Below, piece after piece: positions 35,480 through 44,810 of a DNA stretch of 64,000 bases. The stretch covers positions 42,908 to 106,907 of the forward strand of contig NW_003314300.1 of the NCBI RefSeq assembly GCF_000143415.4. The letters run 5' to 3'. Below the pieces are notes generated by a model that was given only the letters and a program-made list of their open reading frames with translations, was not told where the DNA came from and did no database searches. How positions within the stretch are numbered: position 1 is the stretch's first letter; the number at the start of each line of letters is the position of its first letter. This DNA comes from Selaginella moellendorffii (lineage: Eukaryota; Streptophyta; Lycopodiopsida; Selaginellales; Selaginellaceae). The translations under genes and the position numbers were made by a program.

Positions 35480-35603
35480 NNNNNNNNNNNNNNNNNNNNN
35501 NNNNNNNNNNNNNNNNNNNNNNNNNNNNNNNNNNNNNNNNNNNNNNNNNNNNNNNNNNNNNNNNNNNNNNNNNNNNNNNNNNNNNNNNNNNNNNNNNNNN
35601 NNN
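35480..35603. other. Assembly gap, 124 N
   Basis: The flanks match unit IV at 44671-44679 and 44804 onward. The corresponding interval there (44680-44803) is also 124 nt and contains the tRNA-like element. Confidence 0.95.
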
Positions 35604-35610
35604 GCTCTAG

Positions 35611-37010
35611 CTAGAGCTGGATATTCTTTGGTATGTTCTTCCTTCTCAACTCCTGGATTTGAGCTTGCTCCTCCCTCATGCCACTGCTCGCGTAGATCGC
35701 CTCCATCAACAAATACCCCGCCTCGTGCCTCGCCTCCACTTCAACCAGCAGATCGAAAGCAAGCTTTCCGACCGCAGCATTCTTCCACTGCTTGCAAGCG
35801 CCCAGCACCGTTCTCCAAGCAACACCACTCGCCTCACAAGGCATGGCTTTCACCATCTCCACCGCTTCCTCCAGCTCGTTTGCGCGGCCGAGAACGTCCA
35901 CCATACAGTGGTAGTGCTCGGCCCAGGGACGAACTCCATACTTCGCTTCCATGAAGTAGCGCTTCGCTTGGTGGACAAGCCCGCCATGGCTGCACGCCGT
36001 GAGCACGTAAAGAAGTGCGATCCCATCTGGTTGCAGGCCTTCGTCTTGCATCTCGTCGAAGAGCTTGAAAACCATTCGCGTGTCCCCGTCGTGGCTGTGT
36101 GCTGCTATCACGGACGTCCAGGCAACCGCGTATGGTTTCTCCAGGGACTCGAAGACCTGCTGTGCCTTCGCTGCGTCCCCGGCTTTGCCATAGCCATCGA
36201 CGATGCCGTTCGCGACAACGGGATCGTCCTCGAGTCCACACCTGGAGATATCTGCGTGAATTCCCTTCAGAGGCTCCAAGGCTCCCACGCTGCTGCTACC
36301 TTTGAGAGCAGCCACGAAAGTTGGCGCGTCGGTTTTGTATCCCTGTGCTCGCATTTGATGGAAGAGTTGCAGGGAAAGCTCCCCCTGACCACTTTCGGCG
36401 AGCCCGAGTATCATCACAGTCCAGGACACCGCGTCGTGAAGGCGCACCTTTTGGAACACCTTCCAGGCGTCCCGGATGCTTCCACACTTGGCGTAGAAGC
36501 TGACGAGCGCGCTGGCTAGAAAAGTGTCCGAGTCGAATTCAAAGCTGGCCGCTCAAGCGTGATTCCCCACGGCTTTCTCGAGTGCCTCCTCTACTTTCAC
36601 GAGCCGTCCATCCCCATCTGTCTTCCCTGCTAGCCTGCTAGACTGCTGCAAGCCTTGAGTGCCGCACAAAACGTTTGAGAGGTTGAAACGCAGCTGCTGT
36701 TCGTCTCGAAGATACTCAAGGCCTCTTCTGCTTCCCCGTTTGTGACATATCCCAGGATCAAAGCGTTCCAAGAGACGGGATCCTGAGGCGTCATCCCATC
36801 AAAAACTTTCCGAGCGTCGGCCAAACTCCCACAGTTCAAGTACATGTCCACCAGTGCGTTCGCCACACTGAGGTCCGTGTCATAGCCACTCTTGAATGCT
36901 CGAGAGTGCAAAGCTGCGCCTGTTCCCAGCGACTCAGCCTTCACCATCCTTGGCTTCCTCTGTTGCTCTTAATACACTGTAGGCTTTGATGGCAGTGGCA
37001 AAATTGTACA
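35611..37010 (-). pseudogene. Truncated PPR copy, unit III
   Basis: The C-terminal 282 codons are open (35611-36459) and a further stretch is open at 36630-36947. Lesions include a changed AGCGTGATTCCC near 36560 and a duplicated TAGCCTGC near 36640. Joins Crinkler-like sequence at about 37015. Confidence 0.85.
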
Positions 37011-37015
37011 CATTT

Positions 37016-37681
37016 GGTAAAAAGTGAAAAAGGAATAATATTTGAGTTTAGACTCAGAAGAAATTTTTCCCTCCACTTTCCACATTCCTGCAAGTATGCA
37101 AGCTTTGAAGTTCGAGCTGGGTGCAAAGTTTGGACGTTTGACACATCAGCCTCATCAGATACATACAACAGAAGTATTTCAGGCCTTCCTAAGAGACAAC
37201 AGTCATATTGGGTTGGTGTTGGCAACCAATCTGCAGCTAGTGGATGCTGAGAACAAGCTGCAGGACTTCTTTTTATTTAAACACAGGTATAAAAAATCTT
37301 TATAAAGCTCAATGTAATGTACTGTAACAGGGATGTTTATGAAGGGCAGCAAGCAATTGGGAAGAAAACTTTGAGAAAAAAATATGGACAATAAAGCAAT
37401 GGATGAATGAAGGTATTTATTTTCTAGTTGTGGGAGGTTAATTGTGTGCCTTTTCTGGTCTTTATGACCGACCAGCATTGGGTAACTTGATTTCCAAAGT
37501 CAAAAAATCTGAAAGGATGGTGGTGCTTGTGCCAAAGGTTCATCAATGTTTATATGGGTAAGAGTCCAAGTTTTTTTATGCTTTATTTGTAGGTTTATTA
37601 GGTGCTGTGTGTTTTGATCTTGTGTACAAACCTAGTAACGAGCAAGATGACAGTACGAAGAGGAATCATTGGTGTTTTTAA
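37016..37681 (+). pseudogene. Crinkler-like gene 3' fragment, unit IV
   Basis: The most eroded copy: losses in the QFYWVGV, HGPDSFIH and ESK regions (near 37200-37285), and in the acidic tail (near 37650). Confidence 0.85.
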
Positions 37682-38457
37682 AATGCTGTTACCATATTTA
37701 CTCGTTTACCAATAATATTAAACATTAAAGGATGTTTAAACACTTTGTGAAGATTTATCCCTGATTATGGATGAATTGATTAGGAAAATTCTTATATAAA
37801 CCTAATCTTCAATAGTTATAATAATAATTAATTTTAGTAATTATTGGTTAACCTATAGGGAAATATAGATATTTAAGGATGTTCTACCATCCAACGGTTG
37901 TTATTCATTTATATTAATCTTATATTTATAATTTATGACCATTTTATTATTTTTATTAATTTGTTTTTTATTTTTGATTTTTTTATAATTTATAAACTTT
38001 CCTAAACACTTCCTAGTATATTCTAGTTTATTTTACCATCTGATCATTGATATTCAATAATATTAATCTTGTGTTTATAATTATAAACTTCCATTTGATT
38101 AATTGGGTTAATAAATAGGAATAACACTACTATTAAGCAAACTAAGCATTGCTACATGCAAAACATAATTGATGACTGAACAATATCCATAGCACAATCC
38201 AAATCTAACATATCTATGTGATTAATTAAACAGAATTACCTCTAGTTAATTTATACTAATAAGAAGAGCCAAAAATAAACTACACTTTGAAGAATTGAAA
38301 ACAAAAAAGAATAAAACTTTCAGCTAAAATTTAAAATCCGTCAACTTGCCAAATGAGCCAAGTATACAAACCCATTTCGTAAGCCAAGTAAAAGTCAATT
38401 ACATCTTAGACCTTCACTCTGTCTTTGAGAATATGCCCCAGCACAATATCATCTCTA
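37682..38457. other. AT-rich spacer, unit IV
   Basis: Shared spacer. No gene is seen. Confidence 0.6.
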
Positions 38458-38740
38458 CTACAGGGGATGGAACTGCACCCCTATTGAGATAAAATCCAGC
38501 CGTCTGCAAAAGGTGATGGTGTCTAGCTGACAAAATCCATTTAGCCTGAACTCCCAAAACATCTCCAAAGACTCCTTGCTCCTTCCATTCTCAGCATAGC
38601 AAGAGAGGATCAAGTTCCATGGTTTTATCCATGAACCTTGGAACACTAATATGGAGTCTCCACACTGGCCATACATGGAGATTAATGTGTTCTTGCTTGC
38701 TGGCATCTCCCATGATCTAAGAGACTTGGCTTGTCATACC
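38458..38740 (-). pseudogene. PPR gene relic (second PPR type), unit IV
   Basis: Best-preserved copy of this relic. The minus-strand frame 38706-38458 reads NTLISMYGQCGD, then NLILSCYAENGRSKESLEMF, i.e. one P-type and one following PPR motif, then ends. It is too short to be functional. Confidence 0.7.
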
Positions 38741-38829
38741 AGCACAAGCATCAATCATTGATAGTAGCTGAGATCATTGAGCTTGATACCATGAGCCTGG
38801 AAACTTTGAGAGCTCCCTTGTAATTCATG

Positions 38830-39185
38830 AGAAGCACTAACTTCTCTTACCAAGATTGGGATGATCCTGCAACATTGATTCATATGCAAATCAGGTGCAT
38901 TTGCACCGTGAAGAAAGGATTCCTCTTGAGCAAGACATGCACATTGTGCTGTTCTGGAAAAAATGAGAAAAGACACAATGTACAGAAGACTCAGAGGCAT
39001 TTCCTAAGCTGGAAATGAAGGAGACGAACTAAGAAAATAACATACCAATTCAAATGTGTTAGCTTCATGAGCTTTTGTTTTGTAGAGTCTGCAAATTTTC
39101 TATCAGCAACATAAGCTAAAGGTTGCACCAGAGATGATAAAGCAACATAGAATTGCCAATAGGTTGCTTTGCTCATATTTTGGCA
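38830..39185 (-). pseudogene. CpG-decayed PARP-like relic, unit IV
   Basis: Same relic as in units I-III, with the same CpG losses. Confidence 0.65.
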
Positions 39186-39974
39186 TTACCAAGAACAACA
39201 CTTAACTATATCTTGAAAATTAAATATACTGAAGTATTTAATTCATAACCTGTTGAAAATACCTCAATCCTTGTTTATTTCAATGGAAGCAAGCAATGGA
39301 TAAAGAAAACATGTCTATCATTCATTTGTATGCACATTTTTTATAAAGTGGTTCTTCCAATTTCAATTATAACTTTTAGGAGTTGATGGGTCAATAAGAC
39401 AAAACTCAACTCTGATGGTTTTATCAACTGTCATAAAGCTTAACTCATTGTACAAGGTTACAAACAAAATCTTAAGATATACTCTTCAATGGTGAAGATG
39501 ATAAGTGTTAAAATTTTGTTTACTTTTGCTATTTGAGATTTATCACATTAATATCAAGACTACTTTCCTAAATAGAAATTTGCAAGAAGATCTACATTTA
39601 ATAGCCAAAAGACTATACTTAATCTATATATCTTATGGAAGTTCAAGAAAAGTTCTTTATAGCTTTAAATAAGCCTTTAGATCATTGTGGTAAAAAATCA
39701 ATACTTTTTTCAAAGCTGAAGGATTTTCTTACACTCCTGAATCCAATATTTATATCAAGTGAGAAGGGAACAATTTATTTATTATTGCTCTCTACATTGA
39801 TAAGTTGTATTTTATTAGCAAAAATTGTGAATATTTATCAAGGCTAAACTTGAAAATTCTTAACTTAGAGAAACTTTGATACTTTATTGATTTTAAAATT
39901 CACCATGAATCTTTTAACATGTCCCATAACAAAAATACTTGACTGAAGTACTTAAAAGTTATGGATAAATCCTT
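39186..39974. other. AT-rich spacer, unit IV, left part
   Basis: Shared spacer up to the TRIM insertion. No gene is seen. Confidence 0.5.
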
Positions 39975-40560
39975 TGTAGGCTCTTGAGTTTGGACTTCCC
40001 GGGAGGTCACTCAGCTCAGTACTATTTAAACCCAAGGACGCTTAACCCTAACTATCCCAAGACCCTTAACCGATTGAAAAAAGGGGTACACTCTTGTTCA
40101 TAGGCCTTTTCTGTCTATATTTGAACCCCATGAAATCATTCTCTTTGGTTACTTACAATTCACCACGCTTCCCTACAAGTTCACGCCCTCGTGAACGGAA
40201 GTTGAGAGCCGCCGCTCACTTGACACCCTACCCCTCGGGTCGAGCCCAGCGAGAGCAAACTGTTTGACCCGAGGGGAGCAAACTGGACCAGCCAGATGTC
40301 AATCAACATGTGGTGTGATTCCTGTAGCCAACCAACAGAGTCGGACCTGAGACCCCTCTGATACCAAATGTAAGTTCTTGAGTTTGGACTTCCCGGGAGG
40401 TCACCCAACTCAATATTATTCAAACCCAAGGACGCTTAACCCTAACTATTTCAAGACCCTTAACCGATTGGAAAAGGGGGTGCACTCTTGTTCATGGGCC
40501 CTTTCCCTCTATATTTGAACCCCATGGAGTCTTTCAAATCATTCTCATTAGCTGCTTATA
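39975..40560 (-). mobile_element. TRIM-like mini-retrotransposon, unit IV
   Basis: LTR-like repeats of about 183 bp (39975-40157, TGTAGG...TTACA) and 192 bp (40369-40560, TGTAAG...TTATA) flank a 211-bp GC-richer interior. CTCTGATACCAAA, directly inside the right repeat, is the complement of a TGGTATCAGAG Met-tRNA primer binding site, so the element reads on the minus strand. Outside lie TCCTT (left) and TCTTT (right), a 5-bp target duplication with one change. Units II (about 24383) and III (about 32943) show the empty site. It is non-coding and is the youngest-looking member of this family in the window. Confidence 0.85.
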
Positions 40561-41574
40561 TCTTTCTTATTTGCCTATAGAACTTGAAAATATTAAGTTT
40601 TTGACAAATGTTAAATGTCCAAGCCATAACAAACATATTGATTTGAAATTTGCTTGGGAGTTTTATGTATGTTGTGGTGTGGCCTAATTTTGGTAGAAAA
40701 TATTGGAACATCTAAACTTGTGATATGCTTTATAAAGCAAACTATTGCTTTTGGAGTGCTTTATGGTTCAAGTTATAATGACAACAATTTGTTAGATTAC
40801 AAAGGTAATCATAAATCCACAAAGGGTAGGGTTTTACTAAAAAAAACAAATCTATATTGGTTTCAAGAATGTCTTGGAGGTTATCAATTGCTCTTTATGT
40901 TGACAACAAAATAGTGAAAATATCGCAACACTAGAAGTTATGACATATTGTCAAAACACTATTACTATGTTAAGAATTTAGTATACAAAAATTTACTAAA
41001 GGTTCAATACATTTCCTCTTGACAATAACTTGCCAAGATTTTTAAGCCAAAATTCTATTTGTGGAACATAAGAATTTTATTTAAGTCATAGCCATGCCTT
41101 AATTGAGGAGGAGGTAGTATTAACCCTTAGCTTGAAAAAGAGTATTGGAGCCAAAATCTAAGGTGTGATATATGCCTTGCATCATAGAGATATAGAGTTA
41201 TATTTAATGGCAAGTTTAAGAGAAATTTCTAGATTTAGCTAATATCTAATTAGTAGTCTTTTTTATTTCAAATAAAAAATTGTTTTTAGTTTCCTTTGAA
41301 AAGATCTAATTCATTCTTTGATCTCATTACAGTAGCAATAGTCACACCCTTGGCTTTAGGAGTGTTGGAGCTGAAATCTAAAGTGTAATAAGTGGCTTAA
41401 ATTATGGTGATAAAAATCCACATTCAATGTTAGTTTCAATGTAACTAGTATATAATTAGTAGTTCTTTCTTGTTTCAAAAACACATAAACACTTATTGAA
41501 TAAAAACCTTAATATATATTAAATATTTGAAAGAAATTGTATAAATAATGCATTGAAGCTCACACCAACCAATA
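40561..41574. other. AT-rich spacer, unit IV, right part
   Basis: Continues the spacer shared with 24390-25480 (unit II). No gene is seen. Confidence 0.5.
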
Positions 41575-42594
41575 GAGTCATATTTAAGATTGCTTTGATA
41601 TAAAATGTAAGCTCTTGAATTTGGACTTCTTGAAAAGCCACTCAACCTAGTACTATTCAAATCTAAAGACATTTAACCCCAAGTATCCCAAGAGATTTAA
41701 TCGATTGGAAAAAGGGGTGATGGGCCCTTTCCTTTTATATTTGAACTTTTATGGATTATCTTTTAAGTCATTTTTTTTTTGTTACTTACACTAAACTTCA
41801 TTTTTTGGGGCTTTTGTCATTGTCATACCCTACACTTCAAACCCAAGATTAAACTCTATTTTCTTGAGCTTTTGTCATTGTCATAATTTAAATGTATGAA
41901 CATTGATATCTTAAAAAAAAACTAACTTGTAAAGGCATCAACACCTTCTCTTCACTTTTAGAGCTCCTAATGGCTGATTTGGATTTGGATTCCTGGTTGG
42001 TTATTATATGAAGTGGGTTAGCTTCTTCTAAATAATAGTATAACTTACGTACTAACACCTCTTATTTGTTTTTTGGGTATTGCTATCTAAGTGTTGGTAT
42101 GTCTCCCTTACTGGCACCTATGCATATTTACAAAGGCTAATTTATTTTTGTTAAAGTGTATCCTTGAATAACATAGGATGAAACACTTTGAAGTATATGA
42201 CCTTTTGTTTCAGCTAGAAGAAATCATTTTTTGTGTTGTATCTATTTATATTGTTTACACTACATGTTAATTGATATTTAATAGGTCTAGTTGGGCTTGA
42301 CCCGAGGGGTAGGGTGTCAAAAGAGCAAAACTCTTGAAAGAGCTATAGTTTTCAATTTCAATTTACGAAGGCATGAATTTGTAAGGAAGTATAATAGATT
42401 TTAAGCAACCAAAAACAACAATTCAAAAGACAATTCATAGGAGTTTAAATATAGAAAGAAGAAGCTTATAAATAAAAATGTACCCTTTTTTTCAATTGAT
42501 TAAGGGTTTTGGGATACTTGGGGTTAAACATTGTTAGGTTTGAAAAATACTGAGGTAGGTGGCAGCTTGGGAAGTTCAAATTCAAAAGGTTACA
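41575..42594. mobile_element. TRIM-related block carrying a local inversion
   Basis: 41575-42262 is the reverse complement of the unit II block 25480 to about 26160: TRIM interior start, primer-binding-site complement (GATATAAAA), LTR (about 41608-41790), then flank sequence. It continues at 42263 with the other part of the TRIM interior in plus orientation (ACATGTTAATTGATAT, GGTAGGGTGTCAA) and a plus-oriented 3' LTR ending TTACA at 42594. One TRIM was thus cut within its interior and its left half flipped together with about 470 bp of flank. Confidence 0.65.
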
Positions 42595-43998
42595 TTAAGT
42601 CTTGGGTTTACACTTAGTCTTGGGTTTGAAGTTTAGAGTATGACAACAAAAAACATAGAAGTTTAGTGTTTAGGGTAAAAATTTAAACCAGTTGCTTTTT
42701 GAATTTTTGGTTTGCTTAAGCAAATTTTTAACAGAGTAAATATATTTTAATATGCTTGGATATTTTAGAATATTTTACCAAGTTGTTATTCATTTAGATT
42801 AATCTTATATTTGTAATTTATAAAATTTTACTTTCTAGTATATTATACCATCTAATTATTGATATGTGGTAAGATTAATCTTGTATTTATAAATTATACA
42901 CTTTCAACCTAAAAATGATCACATTTTTTAAAATAAGTTTTTCTAAATGGTGCTCAAACACTCTAGAGACTATAGTTGGACTGTAAACACTTATAATATG
43001 GTTGATTTCAAGAAGTTATCTTGTTATTTAAAGAGATTGAACTACATGTTTACTCAAATAGTTCATTATGGAGTATAATACGAAATCACTAAGTAAATAT
43101 AATCTTGAAATTCTCAACAAAATTTATTTTTGGCATATAATCATTGGAGAAAAATGTGGTCTATCTTTTATGCCCATAATACTCATTCAGCTTCATATAA
43201 ACTTTTCTCCTTTGCAAAAATTTGAGAATTTTTAATGAACTATACATTGAGCAACTTGATAAACAAGAATTATGCTATTATTATGTAAACTGTTTGGCTG
43301 TCAAATTAAAGTAAAATTATTATTAAGTATTGTCAAATTTGTAATTAAATTTTCAAACTGTCCAGCTCTTATAAAACTTGTCAATTCCTTGCAAGCTGAA
43401 AAGTTGTCACAATCTTCATCTCCAACATCTCGCAATCGTTGCTGCGTGCAAACGCTGGATTGTTAACTTGGTTCCGAGCCATTCGGAAAAAGCTTGCACT
43501 TTGATAAATCAAACTTGATCTTTTTTTTAAGGCTTTGTGTACATTAAAACCGCAGGCTAGCCTTCCTTACACCAATCTTTCTTTCTTCTTTCAATCAGGA
43601 AAGGTGATGGAATAGCAAAAGAAAAAGACCCAACCCAAAATTGACAAACCAACCTTGGCATGAGAATGACCTTGCTCCATGGCCCGACCTCGTCCCGTTC
43701 CATCGCATTTCTCTCAGGTCCCTAGCTCGGCCAGAGTCGAGACGAAAAGGGGAAATTACTTATTACTCCTGAATAAGCAAGCCCGAGAAAGAGCCGTTGA
43801 CTTACATTGACTTTTATTGGTCAAAGAATCGTTGTCGGCATCCGCGATTCGTTAGTAAAGCTTTCTTCTGCAACAGTGATTTTTTTATGGCGCTTGTTCG
43901 CGGAAATCCGGTGAAGTAGCGAGGAAAAGAAAATTCTCTCTGGGCTATCGGTCTTGTCTTTTTTTCTTTGTCTGTCTTCTTTCTAATGTTTTCTCCCG
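42595..43998. other. Spacer downstream of PARP-like gene, unit IV
   Basis: AT-rich to about 43490, then nearly identical to 17700-18190. The near-identity of units I and IV here, closer than either to II, hints at recent exchange or gene conversion between units. No gene is seen. Confidence 0.5.
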
Positions 43999-44345
43999 CT
44001 AGCACATTTGGCCGGGCTGGAGCTCTTGGCGGCGAAGATGCCACTCCGCTAGCGGAAGAACGAGATATGTGCGCTCGCTGTCCACCGTGAAACGATCATC
44101 GTCCACCTTATGCGCGAAGAGTGTAGCACACAGCACAAGCGTGTAGTCCTTGGAGTCATTGCTAGCGTGGAGCCTCGCATAACTGGGCGTGGGTGTGAAC
44201 CAGAAGTAAGTCTCAGGCCTCCCGTAAGCATTAGCACAGCTTGACTGTATTCCGTTCGCCATGATCGAAGCAACGTTCCTCGTTTCGGTGCCGTGCCACA
44301 GGAACTTCAACACCGCTGGGGCGTCAGCTGGTTCGAATTCGTCAC
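43999..44345 (-). pseudogene. PARP-like gene last exon, unit IV
   Basis: Complete, uninterrupted last exon, with HGT motif, AYGRPETYFWF and YLVLPLAEW, stop at 43999. The preceding exons are missing: upstream is a flipped palindromic segment (44405-44575). It would need a new 5' end to be expressed. Confidence 0.7.
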
Positions 44346-44404
44346 TGATGTTACCTGGTGATCATGCTCAAGCTGAAAAGAATTCCATAACAAACAGTGA
44401 GCTC

Positions 44405-44575
44405 TTACCGCGTAGAGCCCCTTGCTTGCTAGGTTATCTTCCGCACACGTGAGCTCTTAGGTGAGCTCTTACCGAGATCGGGACGATATATTCGCAACCA
44501 TTCATATGCTTCCCTACACCCGGTTTGCGGAAGCATATGAATGGTTGCGAATGTATCGCGATCTCGCCCAACAGC
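44405..44575. repeat. Fold-back palindrome in flipped orientation, unit IV
   Basis: Contains GCAACCATTCATATGCTTCC, a spacer, and its reverse complement. Next to it GAGCCCCTTGCTTGCTAGG is the reverse complement of unit III 35310-35330, so the whole segment is inverted relative to unit III. Confidence 0.8.
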
Positions 44576-44721
44576 TAATAGAAGACGACCACGTGTCAAA
44601 ATAGCATAATTCTGGCATCTTTCTAAAATTTCTCGCGGCCTCTTATTTTTCTCTTTAATTGTTCTTTCATAGTTCCCATATATAAGAAACCTAAAGCGCT
44701 TTTTTTGCACAAGCTTTTAAA

Positions 44722-44789
44722 GGGGGTGTAGTGGTTTCCAAACTTTCAATCCTGAAAAGATATCCCGGGTTCGACTCCTGGCATCCTCA
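44722..44789 (+). ncRNA. tRNA-like element, unit IV
   Basis: 68 nt. Acceptor GGGGGTG/CATCCTC (two G-U pairs), T arm and B box intact, discriminator A, internal hairpin CTTTC/GAAAAG with loop AATCCT. It has no D arm. It lies 22 bp past the end of the intact PPR frame on the other strand. Confidence 0.5.
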
Positions 44790-44810
44790 ACCTTAAATTT
44801 TTTGCTCTAG

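Noticed and set aside
22735-38740. The second-type PPR relics as parts of the big PPR gene
   Set aside because: Their motif text (NGRSKESLEMFWE) is not found in the 1181-codon frame and they lie in a different place in each unit, so they derive from another PPR gene.
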